A stretch of DNA of 64,000 nucleotides from Thunnus maccoyii (GCF_910596095.1 NC_056552.1:12009111-12073110); one strand, 5' to 3'. Positions 52,301-61,020 are shown, counted from the first letter of the stretch. Notes: generated from the letters alone by a model not told the origin. Made by a program: numbers and translations.

Positions 52301-55109
52301 CCCGCTACAGCGATTCACAGAAGCTTGAGCTTTTTCATGGTTTTTTTTTATCCTCCGGGAGGCATCAGCAGACCAATATGTTGACAGCATACTGAGTGCC
52401 AGGGAGAGATGGGAGTGTGATTCTGGGTTAGGTCAGGAGCTCCCACTGGATGGAAACTGAGGACCGAGCAGTCACATGGAAGGGTTTACAATGGAGGGAT
52501 CTCATTAAAGCTCTGCAGTGTTTTGTCTAGACTTGTTTTACGTATGTAGTACCTGATAGGGCTGCATTGTATGTATGGTGATACATACTGAAATTTCCCT
52601 TTAAGACAATATCTTTTGGTTGTTTTAGTCAATTGTAGACAATGCTACCAGTCAGTGAGAAGGAAGGTTTTGTGGATTTACAGGATTTTTGCTTTTCAAT
52701 ATGATAAACTACTTTTATTTTGCAGGTATTCAGTGAGTTAGCCAAAAACATACATAACCATCTGGTTAATCTCAACTGAATTTCCTGTAGCACCACAGTA
52801 TGCTGTTGTATACTACAGATACACTTTTGAAGTTATGTCAGTGCAAATATTATCATCCAGTCAGGTCAGAGTAAGGGAAGTGACATATTTATGGACAAAT
52901 TAAAATTTTGCACCTCAGATTTTCAAAAGTAAGATACTAAAAGTGCTCAGGATTGCATTGAGGTTGGAGTTTTAGATAAATCTGTTGAAATCCAGCTCAT
53001 AATCATACAAAGCATGATGTCAAGAGATGAGAGTTTGTGGGTGGTGAGTAGAGTGAACAGCTTTAAAGCAACAAAACAACTGGGCAATGATGATGCTTAA
53101 TGAGGTGTGAACATTCACTGTAATCTCAAAATCGGATCTCAAAAATGACATACAGGTTCTTCTATTTATCTGTCAGACTCTGATTCCTTCCACACGGTGG
53201 TATTGAATCCATGTGTGAACCGTGAAGTGAGATTTTCTAGCGTGCTGACAGGTGCTGATTTTGTATTCTCAGAGAGCAGAAGGACCCTTTGTACCTGCGG
53301 GATAAACTCTCACAGAAACATTCCAAGGAGCAGTTTGAGACGGCGCAGAAAACAGAGCAGGAGTACAGCCGCTTCTTCACAGGTTGGTCGAAATGACTGA
53401 TTTTCATTCACATGGACTTATAATAGTAATAATAATTATTATTATTTTGAGCATATAGACATCTGCAGTGCTCTGTAATTGTACTAAACGAGGTAGATCA
53501 GAAATGTGTATACGATTTATCATTTGGGAGTCACTGCAGGGCTGAACAGATTTTTTTTTTCCTTTGTCACCTTAGACCTATTAAAGGATCATATTTCAAC
53601 ACTAACCCCCCAGTGGTATCTATGCATGCAGATTGTTCCACTTGAGTACAGTGGAGGTATATAGACATGAGTTGTTTGTAGAGCTGCAGCGATTAATCAT
53701 TAGCCAATCAACATAACATTAATCTGTAACGATTTTGATAATAATTTAGGATATATTTTTTAAGTAAACATACCAACAATTAGCTGGTTTCAGGTTCTTA
53801 AATGGGAGGATTTAATGCTATTCTTTGTAGTACTTGATAGTAAACAATACATTTGAAGAATTTGTGGGAAACTTTAATGGATATTTTATAGACAAAACAA
53901 TGAATTGATTAATCAATGAAATAATCGGTAGATTAATCGATAATGAAAACAATCTTTAGTTGCAGCCTAGTTGACTAGTTGTGGTGGTCAAAGTATTGAA
54001 AAACATGGACATTTTTCCATCGTGGCCTTGTGAGACAGTACAGGAGACAGAAGTTGGGATAAAACAACACATTTTTAAGCCAAGCCTGAACCCGACATAA
54101 TTTACATCATAGTTTCTTGAAAGACACAGTTCAGTTGAGTTTTTCCAATGTAATATTAGAATGCTTTACGCACTATGAATAAAAATAAAATACATCCCCA
54201 TTGTATTGGGATGGTGGCAAAATCTCAACAGCTAATGTCTTCAAACCTGAGCAAATACAACCAAACCTGTCTGCACTAATAGACATCAGTTGGGTTAAAT
54301 GGGATTTGGGTGAACTAACTTTAGGGGCTATGTTGCACAGGAAGGGTCCCAAAAAGAAACCAGAATACATAAAATAAAATGAGGAAAATATACAAAAATA
54401 TCTCCAGCAAACCAAGTTGCAATAAGTCATGTTAATTGTTATGGTCTAGTTTAACCATAATGAGTCTCAAAAAGCTCTGGAGGTCATCTCATGTTTTTGG
54501 AGCAGAGTATCTCTGTAGTCTATCACAGATCTGAGTTAAAGTTTGGTATCTGGAGCAGCAGCCAGTCTGAGAGACCCAACTGTCCAGCTGATTAATGACT
54601 CTATAAAAGGACGCGATTTATGGGGAAGGGTTTTGGAAATGAACACATACCACCACTGATCCCTCTAACAGGGAGAGGTGGCCAGCCAACTTCTCCACAC
54701 AAGCCACAACGCTGAGAACTATAATTATCAGACGTTATAACTCAGGAGTATTGGGCGGTAGACAGCATGAAATGGAGCTGATCACATTGCTGAAGTACTG
54801 TTTATCTCCAAAACCCAGTCAGTTGCAGCCCTACATTTGTTTGATTTTTCTACCATTTTTAAACTAAATGATTCATGGATTCAATGTAAATAATCACCAT
54901 TTCCAGCCTTATATGTGTATATACAAGGAGCAAAGCTTTGGCCAAATCAGACATACATGCTTAACTCTCCCTTTTGTAAACCTCCCCACCCTCACTGTGT
55001 TGCAGGCGTTGTCCAAGGAGGCAGCGTCTCCTACATTTGCACTCAGATCATGACCATTGTGGAGCAGGAACAGAATAAAGTACTGTGGATCCCAGACGGA
55101 GCACCGTAG
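23390..55109 (+). CDS. dlg5: Discs large homolog 5 (MAGUK scaffold), complete coding region in 33 exons
   Basis: All 33 coding exons chain in frame to 6003 bases including the TAG stop, about 2000 aa (human DLG5 1919). The order is: N-terminal helical (CARD-like) segment, long coiled coil, PDZ1-PDZ2, Ser/Pro-rich linker, PDZ3-PDZ4, SH3, and a guanylate-kinase-like domain ending VLWIPDGAP. DLG5 is a membrane-associated scaffold at cell junctions and the ciliary base, linked to cadherin delivery, polarity, and Hippo and Hedgehog signalling. The start MEPKHKELL aligns with human MEPQRRELL and has a strong context (GAGGAGATGG). The introns range from under 100 bp to 6 kb and carry many repeats. 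kcnma1 follows in the same orientation, as in human. Exon coordinates are given in the six block entries below. The teleost a/b copy is unresolved. Confidence 0.96.
24149..24191. repeat. (TG)n microsatellite, about 21 units
   Basis: This is an uninterrupted TG tract in dlg5 intron 1. It is likely polymorphic. No function is implied. Confidence 0.97.
24719..25062. repeat. GATTAATCGA-type dispersed repeat, long copy
   Basis: It runs from ATTTTCATTATCTGCTGATT to CTAATTGATTAATCGCTGCA followed by GCTCTA. Inside are CATCTTCAAATGTTTTGTTT, AACAGTCCAAAATCCAA, ATATTCAGTTTAGCTAT and GATTATCAAAATAGCTGC, the same order of segments as in copies at 59600-60000 and 43573-43869. The ends are roughly complementary, so it may be a fold-back MITE. 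Confidence 0.7.
26690..27060. repeat. Probable composite dispersed repeat ending in a GATTAATCGA-type terminus
   Basis: The right end (ACATTTTATAGAGCAAATGA then CTAATTGATTAATCAAGATA) is the terminal segment of the GATTAATCGA-type repeat. The part before it (26710-26960) looks like another anonymous fish repeat in phrase and composition; that is a judgement, not an alignment. Frames on both strands (26719-26955 and 26688-27056) are accidental. Confidence 0.45.
27461..27536. mobile_element. 76-bp TA-flanked mini-MITE, copy 1
   Basis: It begins CAGTACCAGTCTAAAGTTTG and ends with its near-perfect reverse complement, CAAACTTTAGACTAGTACTG. TA lies on both sides (27459-27460 and 27537-27538). The two arms are about 25 bp each with a loop of about 24 bases. 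The TA duplication and CAGT..ACTG ends fit a Tc1/mariner-mobilised MITE. Confidence 0.8.
28690..28906. repeat. GATTAATCGA-type dispersed repeat, diverged copy
   Basis: It begins GAGCTGAAATGATTAATCAA and ends AATCCTTAGTTGCAGCTCTA, with AATTAATTGATTAATTGAAA near the right side. The inner single-stranded parts are shortened compared with 24719-25062. Confidence 0.65.
32181..32223. other. Perfect 16-bp hairpin in dlg5 intron 4
   Basis: AGCCTTGAGTGTGATA (32181-32196) is followed after 11 bases by its exact reverse complement TATCACACTCAAGGCT (32208-32223). No transposon end or target duplication is obvious around it. Confidence 0.9.
32330..32566. repeat. GATTAATCGA-type dispersed repeat, diverged copy
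   Basis: It has AGAGAATGTTCACATTAGAG, AGAGAATTTGGACATTTTCT and the terminal AACTAATTGATTAATTGCTG then CAGCTCTA. It lies in dlg5 intron 4. Confidence 0.6.
33625..33661. other. Perfect 13-bp hairpin in dlg5 intron 5
   Basis: TGATGTCAGTCCA (33625-33637) is followed after 11 bases by TGGACTGACATCA (33649-33661), its exact reverse complement. Confidence 0.9.
34130..34275. repeat. Fragment of a common fish dispersed repeat
   Basis: Segments such as GACAGGAAATTAAGGTAGAG, ATGATATGCGATAAAGGTC, AATCAAACTGTGGATGTTG and CACCCTAACCATTTGGCTAC follow the order of a widespread teleost repeat that I know only from pattern memory (GACAGGAAAT.. to ..CCACTAGGCCACC). It may be SINE- or LINE-derived. Confidence 0.5.
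34480..34557. mobile_element. 78-bp mini-MITE, copy 2 (decayed)
   Basis: It begins CAGCACCAGTCAAACTTTTG and ends CCAAACGTTTGCCTGATACTG. Its loop carries TCACTCTAGTGAATGGGAAG. It belongs to the same family as 27461-27536, in the opposite orientation or with its near-symmetric arms swapped. TA remains only at the right side. Confidence 0.65.
34773..39281 (+). CDS. dlg5: dlg5 coding exons 6-11: central coiled coil (aa 289-703)
   Basis: Exons: 34773-35029, 35427-35739, 36864-37094, 38444-38628, 38748-38873, 39149-39281. The protein is rich in Glu, Lys, Arg and Leu with heptad spacing: SSDVLNKLYDTAVDKLE, HNADLSRLDQ, YRLIMSERDQVI, VAKCRRDWAFQERDKIVAE, RTLCDNLRRERDRAVSDL. It ends with FRQLMAHSSHDSAIDTDSIE followed by the conserved acidic WETEVVEFEKHR. 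The 36864-37094 exon is 231 bases, phase 0 on both sides; the human reference protein I remember runs from the equivalent of exon 7 to exon 9 without it. Its acceptor (TTTGTGATATGAAG) is weaker than the others. Confidence 0.92.
37095..38443 (+). other. dlg5 intron 8, with a 33-base T run
   Basis: This 1.35-kb intron contains a T run at 37787-37819, which could be a decayed retroposon tail read on the minus strand, and no recognised gene. The open frames at 37374-37670 and 38135-38323 are anonymous. Confidence 0.7.
39382..40744 (+). CDS. dlg5: dlg5 coding exons 12-15: PDZ1 and PDZ2 (aa 704-869)
   Basis: Exons: 39382-39506, 39593-39768, 39897-40000, 40652-40744. PDZ1 includes KALGFDIAEG, GDCGIFVSKVDKGSIAEGRL and WLLKINDVDLTNKDRKQ, then MVVRRRKSLGGRV. 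PDZ2 includes CGIGLESGVFVATLAPGSPA, GDRLLAINGITLDNKLL and LRNCRDSLSISLMK. Both PDZ domains are split by introns in the middle, as in the mammalian gene. PDZ domains bind C-terminal peptides of membrane partners. Confidence 0.95.
41272..45252 (+). CDS. dlg5: dlg5 coding exons 16-21: disordered Ser/Pro-rich linker (aa 870-1414)
   Basis: Exons: 41272-42273 (the largest, 334 codons), 42648-42771, 43098-43242, 44066-44187, 44906-44989, 45093-45252. Conserved islands in an otherwise variable region are FLPQSCSGQSLFE, HNCSTQTDIC, GGTWPK, KPKPKQRKSIFDVNVFRRPE, RYRPKSAPALRR, RNPVYT, LSLDLSHK, NSLPSSTRLG, RIKIPPTRYPRS and LSHSECSSP. Much of the rest is Ser, Pro, His and Gln. Exon 18 (43098-43242) is the least certain in this block, but its join restores frame and its RNPVYT motif matches human. 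The small exons may be alternatively used. Confidence 0.88.
42380..42612. repeat. GATTAATCGA-type dispersed repeat
   Basis: It has CAATTAACTGATTAGTTGAC, CATAATTAATTAATAG, TTTATCAAGCAAAACTGCCA and a right end GTAATTGAAAAAACAG..GGTTACAGCCC. It lies in dlg5 intron 16. Confidence 0.65.
43573..43869. repeat. GATTAATCGA-type dispersed repeat
   Basis: It has AACAATTTGATTAATAAACA, TTTTCATCAAGCAAAAATAC, CTTCTCAAATGTGAGGTTTT, ATATTTGATATTTTATAGAC and TTAGTTGCGGCCC at the right. It lies in dlg5 intron 18. Confidence 0.65.
44260..44520. repeat. Dispersed repeat with GTTCATCCAAATTAC terminus
   Basis: It begins AGTCAGTTCATCCAAATTAC and carries AAGTCTTTATAGGAACTATT and TTGGCAGTAGTAAGTAAC. The related opposite end, AATTTGGGTGAACAGGC, is seen at about 44849. 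The GTTCACCCAAATT/AATTTGGGTGAAC ends recur at 54300-54320 and 58460. It lies in dlg5 intron 19. Confidence 0.5.
46150..47940 (+). CDS. dlg5: dlg5 coding exons 22-26: PDZ3 and PDZ4 (aa 1415-1679)
   Basis: Exons: 46150-46312, 46437-46570, 47042-47206, 47387-47570, 47792-47940. PDZ3: PLGISIVSGENGGVFVSKVT, GSIAHQARLKYGDQLLE and FNGINLRNANEQQARLVIGQ. PDZ4: VELGVQICGGNLYGIFVE, DDSPAKCPDGLLPGDLILE and YNGISMKNKTKEEAY. A polar linker (exon 24) with TTPDNHSTIDTLSEQDEG joins them; human has the similar MEQDEGPSTPP. The second PDZ3 signature Gly is Arg here (HQARL against human HQAGL). The end of exon 26 (SPGDGFFIR) leads into the SH3 domain. Confidence 0.94.
46361..46395. repeat. (TG)n(TA)n compound microsatellite
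   Basis: TG and TA dinucleotide tracts lie in the short intron between dlg5 exons 22 and 23. The intron is only 124 bp, so length change here could alter it noticeably. Confidence 0.9.
48300..55109 (+). CDS. dlg5: dlg5 coding exons 27-33: SH3 and guanylate-kinase-like domain (aa 1680-2000)
   Basis: Exons: 48300-48470, 48638-48834, 49572-49715, 50033-50160, 51137-51246, 53273-53382, 55006-55109 (TAG at 55107). SH3: ALYERVAEVEQELSFKKDDI, WMAWQLDENAQKLEKGQIPS. A basic hook follows, ARRSFFRRRLKHKRSGSKDG. GK-like: PRPVLIIGPLVEASKDM, KASQQAIERGVKDCVFIDYK, RRSGHFDVTTVASIKEITEK, LLDIAPHAIERLHSVHIYP, NKVLWIP. The nucleotide-binding loop is not the GxxGxGK(S/T) of active kinases (here GPLVEASKD), so the domain should be a catalytically dead MAGUK-type protein-binding module, as known for the family. 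Confidence 0.95.
49850..49935. repeat. Fragment of a common fish dispersed repeat
   Basis: GGCCACTAAGCAGCTCCACT, GCAGTGGGAGGTTGGGTCTC and TTGCTTAAGGCCACCTTTTA follow the order of a repeat common in teleost introns. The assignment is from pattern memory. It lies between dlg5 exons 29 and 30. Confidence 0.45.
50560..50875 (+). mobile_element. 5'-truncated non-LTR retrotransposon tail (LINE 3' end), decayed
   Basis: The segment follows the 3' end of a fish LINE. The decayed coding end has GCAGCCAGTTGAGGGTGGTT, GAATAAGATGCCTCAGCGCA, GGGCAGACCCACAACACTCC and GGGATTATACTGCATGTCCC. In intact copies this reads QLRWFGHV..RMP..GRPRTRW..YI. It is followed by GCCTGCTGCCACTGCAACCT and ends with ATGAATTGATGAATGGATG, the usual tail type. 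It is in the sense orientation in dlg5 intron 30. The exact family is not assigned. Confidence 0.6.
51247..53272 (+). other. dlg5 intron 31 (2.0 kb)
   Basis: It holds CA-rich stretches at about 52010-52110 and a relatively GC-richer segment at 52160-52320. The 176-codon minus-strand frame at 51860-52390 and the 96-codon frame at 51631-51921 overlap these and show no domain. I see no exon. Confidence 0.7.
53681..53968. repeat. GATTAATCGA-type dispersed repeat with both termini
   Basis: It begins GAGCTGCAGCGATTAATCAT and ends AAACAATCTTTAGTTGCAGC, with ATTGATTAATCAATGAAATA and TCGGTAGATTAATCGATAAT near the right end. The two ends are complementary in outline (GCTGCAGCGATTAATC against GATTAATCGA..TTGCAGC). 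Confidence 0.75.
54150..54460. repeat. Dispersed repeat related to 58455-58780
   Basis: Read on the minus strand it has a CCACCATCCCAATACAATGG segment and on the plus strand GGGATTTGGGTGAACTAACT. The element at 58455-58780 has CCTACATCCCAATATAATGG and GTAGGTTCAACCAAATT. The minus-strand frame 54173-54430 and the plus-strand frame 58532-58969 share a short similar peptide (PPSQYNG/PTSQYNG) only because they cross this repeat. Confidence 0.5.
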
Positions 55110-56800
55110 AAATTTCACTTCTCACCTGCATGTCTCTGCTAAACATCAGAGAGGACGTACAGCTACACAAAGTTTATTTTATTTCGGGATACGCAGTGAA
55201 TCGGTACATCTAGCAAACAACACGGTTAACTCCAATATGGTTTCACATATAGCAATATCAGCACTGATGATGATGTAATATTCCCACTACAATAGTGATG
55301 TACTGTACTACAGATAGATTTGTTTACACTAGTATTTAATACAATGCTTACTTGAATGTTTTATTTTCCCTTATATCCAGTAGCACTCCTTTAATCCCAC
55401 TTTGAATATGTTGGACCACAGGAAGTTTGCTTTGATGCAAACTGAAGACTTTATTCTAAGTGAAGATGGAATGGACCACTGTGTTCCCTTCTCTATATTT
55501 ATATGTATTTCCCTGCCATTTAATTTATCTAATCAAATCAAAGATGTTGGTTTTAAACCTTTTGTTATACAGATGTAGCTGTCTAGTTAATAGAAGAGAT
55601 GATATTTTCCAATTAATGTTCTTATTTATAGAGGAGAAACCGGGGCAAACTTGCTTCCTTCACATTATGTTGCAGTTCTAGGCTGTTTTTGTATCTATTT
55701 TGTTCTCTGAATGCACCATTTTTTTTCCCTCTGTTGACATCATTTCAGTCCTCAAACATAATATCATGCCAAGCTTGAAATATTTGCTAATCACTATCCG
55801 TTCTTGGATTTATTAACACCACAACTTCCTTTGATAAATCCTCCTGCAGGCATGATAGTTTCACCACAAAGTCCCAATTTGTGTGTTCTACTGATATTGC
55901 CAATATTGATTATAAATATTGTTCATCTTTGTCAAGTGGAATTTTTAAGAAGGGATATTTTATTTCTGGTTCGTGGTTGGCTGTCAGCTAAACATATTGA
56001 CGTGCGCATCTTGGATTTTCAGTAGATCACGTTATCAAGTTGAATGAAACACTTTAGGTCAGATTTTCTCATAATGAAGGTTAATATTTCTACAAAATAT
56101 TAAAAAAGGTACACTTAATGGAATGCAACTGGTCTGTGTTTTCTATTTCTGTCTTTAATTGTAGGTTGTATCAGGTCTTGAGCTTTTTCACTAAATAATT
56201 CACAAAAAGCAAGCTGATATTTGTCAAGAGAATACTTGGATCAATGCACTTTCTGTCCACTGGGGGGAGTAAAACACTACTGAAGGTAAGACTGGTAAGC
56301 GTTCTTTCTTTTTTCTCTATACCACACCATCAGGGCTGCCTCTTAAAGTCCTATATGTGAACTTAGTAGACTTTCCAGTCATTATTGTTTATCACATAGT
56401 TTATATTACAAACTGCTGAACAGCAATGATTCTTTCTTTGCTTTACTGTAAGAGCTGAAATATGTTGGAGATGCTGCATCCACGAAATAAGTTCATACTT
56501 TCAGGAGTTGCTTTATCATCCCTAATTCATACAGACCTTCATTGCTGTAAAATAAATGTTTACGTGTCTCTTTTTTTGTTAATTACTGACTAAAATGTAA
56601 ATCATCTAATTGATTACAAATAGAGAACACGTACTTAAGCTTATGATGTGTTATACAACAGACGCATTAATGTTATGTCAGTAAGACATGAAAAAAAGTT
56701 TACAGTAGTTAACGCATTATTGGAAATTGAATGTAATTTCTGAACATGGCTGTCAATCGGTAATAAAAGTGAACGTGTCTCCACAAAAGTAACAGTTTCA
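55110..56800 (+). other. dlg5 3' UTR and downstream flank
   Basis: It is AT-rich, with no recognised gene. The best poly(A) signal is AATAAA at 56551-56556, which would give a 3' UTR of about 1.45 kb; a second AATAAA lies at 56762. The open frames at 55460-55681 and 55804-56025 are anonymous. The kcnma1 promoter region begins within a few hundred bases. Confidence 0.5.
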
Positions 56801-56879
56801 CAGTTAGACGACTGTAACCACAAAGTTACAATCATCAAAAATTGATGAAGCGGTCACTATAAATAACCAGACATCCAGA

Positions 56880-57601
56880 TAAGCATCGACGTCTGCTATT
56901 GATGGCTCCTCCCCCGCTACCTGTAAATCTGCGATGCCATCTTCCAACAAATGGATGTGACGGGCGGCCGGCGGAGCCCGGAGAGCGAGATAGACCGAAC
57001 CCGCTGTTTAACACATGAAACCGACATTTTTTTTTCTCTCCAAGCCACATCTCTGATAAGAATATCGCTAAACTGCGACCTTCAACGTGAGGAGCGCATT
57101 CAACAGTGCGCGGTGCGGAGCTGCTGAAAGCTGCGCTGTGAAACAAGGTGGAGTGAGTGAGTAAACCATCATCCGACGAGGACAACACGTCTCTCCACAT
57201 CATCATCATCATCACCACCACCACAATTAAACTACAGCTTTTTCCATCGGGGATGTCAGGGAAATCGTGAGTTTTTAGAGAGTTTGCAAGAAAATGTGAT
57301 TTTTACGCACAGATCAAATGGATGACGCGCAATCCCAGTCATGAACGCGCATCGTGAGACGCACCACTGATATCTTGATTTCAGAGGAAGTTTTTTTTTT
57401 TATTATTGTGCGTGCGTCTGCGGTCGACTCAACTTTTTCTCGCCGAGTGAAGCCAGATGAGAAGGCAGAGGAGTGGAAGGTGGTTGACTCAACATGGCTG
57501 AGCCGCTGTGGCATCAGGGGGCGCTGGCTGGAGCTCCCCAAAGCGCCTGAATCACAGTTGGGTTGATTGTTTAGGGGCTGGCACATGACCAGGAGTCGAT
57601 A
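56880..57601 (+). promoter_or_regulatory. kcnma1: kcnma1 promoter/5' UTR region, CpG-rich
   Basis: G+C and CpG rise sharply from about 56880 (GACGGGCGGCCGGCGGAG near 56960) and stay high through coding exon 1. The interval carries a CAT/CAC run (57197-57223). It has several upstream ATGs, including a very short frame from 57318 (eight codons then TGA). An in-frame TAG about 30 bases before the start codon closes the main frame upstream. The transcription start is not determinable by eye. Confidence 0.5.
57197..57223. repeat. (CAT)n(CAC)n trinucleotide run in the kcnma1 5' UTR region
   Basis: CATCATCATCATCATCAC then CACCACCACA, about nine units, lies upstream of the kcnma1 start codon. Confidence 0.9.
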
Positions 57602-57832
57602 ATGTCGAAAAGGGATAAATTCAACCCGGATCCGTCCATCCATATATCCAAGATGGATATGATCATCCCGTTTTCTCCAGACGTGCCCTGTGACAGCAAT
57701 GGCCAGCGGATGTGGTGGGCTTTCCTCGCCTCCTCCATGGTCACTTTCTTTGGGGGTCTCTTCATAATCCTCCTGTGGAGAACTCTCAAATACTTGTGGA
57801 CTGTCTGCTGCCACTGTAACGCAAAAAAGAAG
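57602..57832 (+). CDS. kcnma1: BK channel alpha subunit (KCa1.1), first coding exon
   Basis: The exon encodes 77 aa and ends at the donor AAG|GTACGT in phase 0. It has [20 protein letters not shown], then the S0 transmembrane helix ([19 protein letters not shown]), then TVCCHC, identical over about 40 residues to vertebrate KCNMA1. The extracellular N-terminus plus S0 is the hallmark of BK channels and the contact site for beta subunits. The Cys cluster CCHC just after S0 is the known palmitoylation site of the S0-S1 loop. There are two candidate starts: Met1 at 57602 ([10 protein letters not shown]..) and Met18 at 57653 (KMDMIIPF), which aligns with the short human form starting MDALIIP. The Gly/Ser-rich extension of the long human form is absent. 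S1-S6, the pore and the RCK domains are right of the window. Confidence 0.95.
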
Positions 57833-58454
57833 GTACGTCCGATCATTTCATAACCATCAAACCACACTGAAATGGCATATTTACCGCAGGCTTTCAGCCA
57901 GTGCGTACAGCAGCGTGTCCAGCCAGTTTGATTCATGAAATAGGCTCGTAATTAAATCTGTGTTAAGGCCTCTTAAACAGAGAGCACAGTGCATGACTTT
58001 GAATAATGAACTCTGATGCCTATTGGTTTAATCTTACATACAATAACAATGAGATACCTTGAAATGATTTCACTTTTGGACTTGATACAAGTGTTTCTGG
58101 GCAGGTTTCCACATATACATGAAGCTGACACTTGTTGGTGAACTACCTTCAATTTGTTCCTTTAGGCTGATTTAAAATGATCCAGAAGACAAGCAGGTTG
58201 TGAGGATTATTAATGGTTTCTCTTCCATAACTGTTGGTTGATATTTAAACATATTAATTATCTTTTAGATGGACCTAAAAGCATAAAATTCATCATATTT
58301 AAAGAGTTTTAAAAGCACAAATATTCATGTCCTTTTCGAATCATGTCAGGTTTCAAAGTTCATAGTTCAGTTTTATTGTCATTATATAATACAGGATATG
58401 CGTAATAAATGCATTAGTAGTGGACTTGCTATGATGTTAACCATGTCATATTTA

Positions 58455-58780
58455 AAGGGTAGGTTCAACCAAATTACCAAAACATTGTCTCATGTAATAC
58501 CACCTGTGGTATCTGGTCATGTAGATAATTTGTGGTTTTATTTGTTCAGGTTTTGAGATATCTGTCTCTCAGGCTTCTGCCTACATCCCAATATAATGGA
58601 AGTGAATGGAATTTCATTTGTGCTGCTATAAACAGTAGAGAAATAAACAATGTTCTGGTTACTGTGAATGACTCACAGATCTCACACTGTGATCATTTGG
58701 CACTGGAACTAGTTTCTACTGAAGTATTAGGCCTTATGAAAACTGTTCTAAGTGCAGATAAATCTTTTTTTTTCAATGCC
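58455..58780. repeat. Dispersed repeat with GGTTCAACCAAATTAC terminus
   Basis: It begins AAGGGTAGGTTCAACCAAAT, then CCACCTGTGGTATCTGGTCA, GAGATATCTGTCTCTCAGGC and CCCAATATAATGGAAGTGAA. It is related to 54150-54460. It is non-coding, although a 145-codon frame crosses it. Confidence 0.5.
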
Positions 58781-59599
58781 CTGATCACTACAAATTTCCA
58801 TTCACCCCCATTTTATTTGGTTGGAGGCACAATTTCTTGTTATTTTGGTGAACCCACTCTTTATCATTTTAAGGCATTGACAGAAATGATCAGAAACTTA
58901 AAGATTGTATTAACTGGTGGCACAATTTCCTATAATTTATCTTCTCATCAACATATTCTACGGCCATGATTATTTCCTGCTTGAAACCCTCCAGTGAACC
59001 GTGCAGCACTATTCGTTTGACACATTTCCAAAAGTCAGAAATAGTTGTGCTCGTTCAGGACATACAGAGCTCGTCAGCTGCTGATACACGGGTCAGACAT
59101 TGTTGGACGTCCAACAGACATTCTCTTGCCAGCGGTGCGTATCTGAATGTCTGTGTGGAGGTTAACACTCATTCCACAGCGTAATCCCTAGAAATCATTT
59201 TCATAACGTTTAAGGCAGACTGCCACTAGATCTTCTGCTTCACAATTGTTACGACACAATCTGCCGTTCAGTCAGCCACAGTCCTGTGTTTGGGGGAAAA
59301 AAATAGCATGTTGCGTTCATGTTCTTTTGTCCTTTTTTAAGTTGTTTTTTTCAGAGAAAAAATATTAAGTTTGTAGTCTTTCTCATATGCTAAAGGACAA
59401 AGAAACTCACTGATCAAGGTGCCAGAGGTGGAGCTGTTCATCTCTTCACCTAATTTACTGTATGTGCATTAATCTCTCAGACAGGCAGGATGGAAGAGGA
59501 GAAATGGCAAAGGCTGCATCCAGGCAGGGTGGTGCTGACCTTTTGAAGGAGACATCAGTGTCATTTTCAGGCTTTGGTTGTAGCCTTAATTGTAACCAG

Positions 59600-60000
59600 C
59601 TACAACCAATGATTATTTTCATTACCGATTTGTTCTGGTGATCATTTTTTTAATTAATCGATTAATTTCATAGTCTTATAAATTGAGTTTTCTGTTGTAC
59701 AGATTGAAGCAAATTTGTGATTTGTTACTTATATATAATAGAAAAGTAATAATTATAAAATAGGATGTGCTTGACTTAAAATGTCAAAAAATACTGAAAA
59801 TTGCCCATCACAAGTTCCCAGAGCTCAATAAATTCTTTTTTTTCCTGCCCAGCTGTCAAAAACTCTAAAATATTCAATTTGAAATGATGTAAAACAGAGA
59901 AACAGCAAATCCTCACATCTGAGAATCAAGAAGCAGTGAGTTTTTGGCATTCTTGCTTGACAAAATAGTTATTGATTATTTTTCTGCCAGTCAGCTCTAG
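59600..60000. repeat. GATTAATCGA-type dispersed repeat, nearly full copy
   Basis: It has ACAACCAATGATTATTTTCA, TTTTTTTAATTAATCGATTA, TTGCCCATCACAAGTTCCCA, CTCTAAAATATTCAATTTGA, CTCACATCTGAGAATCAAGA, and ends TATTGATTATTTTTCTGCCA then GTCAGCTCTAG. It runs in the opposite direction to or palindromic with respect to 24719-25062. Confidence 0.7.
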
Positions 60001-61020
60001 TTACAATATTTGTCTGAATCTGAATCTGTCAACCTGCATCCAAATTTTATGTACAGATGAATAGAAATTGAACAGAGATACATCTGTGACCCAATCTGAT
60101 AGTAAGAACAGGATGAGGTTGTTCCTTTCCACAGTCGAACAGTGTTCATGTATGAATCCAAGAGAGCAGTCATATTTTGTTCAGATGCTGAAGTGAAGCT
60201 GGTGAGCTCCACCAACCTGTTGTGCCATCTCTGTGGGAGTCAGCCAGAGACGGGGTCATTCTTTCACTTCCAATCTTCCCCTCTGTGCCTTTTGCTCTCC
60301 TGGCATTCGTTTCGTAACTCCTGCCCTGTCTTCCTTCTCACCCTCCTTTTCTAATCCAAGAATCAACCTTCCTCCAAAGTGTCGGAAGTGCGGTGTCAGG
60401 CGCATACGGTATGTGCCATATGAATCAGTGTTTTTGTTGCTAAGCAACTAGCAAGCAAAGGATTTCATTATAAGAGTAAATCTCTCTCTGTTATGCTGTT
60501 GTCTAGGCTGTGAGATGTGGCAGGTTGTGTTGGAGGAACACCTCCCACCCCCTCCCAGTCTGTGCATGTCATTAGCAGCCCAAACAAGGAGCTTTCGGTG
60601 CATTGTTCATAGATGGGACTTGATAATCCGTTTCCTCTTTTTTGTTGATTTTCAGTTTGTTTTCCCCTCTCTGGGGAAATCGCTGCCCCGCTCTGGTCTG
60701 GTCTGTTCTGTTCTGGGCAGCTGTCATGTCTCTGAGACTGAGCCTCCTGGTCTGTAGTTCTGCCTTCCCAGTCAGATGGTAATCGATGAAAGTCGACGTT
60801 TGTGAGGTTCTGATAAATGACGGTTATTATCTGTCTGGGAGGAAGTAAGAAATTATTGTAAACGACACTATACTCACAATGGGAGTACGGACTGACGAGC
60901 TGTGGCAGCTCCTCAGTCATGTTGCAGACTCACTGTGTGCAAGTTTCATTGAAGTGATGTATTTTATTGTGCTGCTGGAGGTTTGAGAGACCACAAATCC
61001 TACGGGGCACTTTCTTTTAA

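Larger units (their letters stand above)
53383..55005 (+). other. dlg5 intron 32 (1.6 kb)
   Basis: It contains the GATTAATCGA-type repeat at 53681-53968 and a further repeat at about 54150-54460. Nothing coding is recognised. Confidence 0.8.

Noticed and set aside
51860..52390. 176-codon minus-strand frame in dlg5 intron 31
   Set aside because: Dominated by Cys/Val/His runs from CA/TG-rich DNA (CVHACVCVCV); no domain, no splice context.
58532..58969. 145-codon frame in kcnma1 intron 1
   Set aside because: It overlaps a dispersed repeat that also gives a related peptide at 54173-54430 on the other strand; repeat-derived chance coding.
60468..60920. 150-codon minus-strand frame in kcnma1 intron 1
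   Set aside because: Low-complexity polar peptide without conserved motifs or splice partners.
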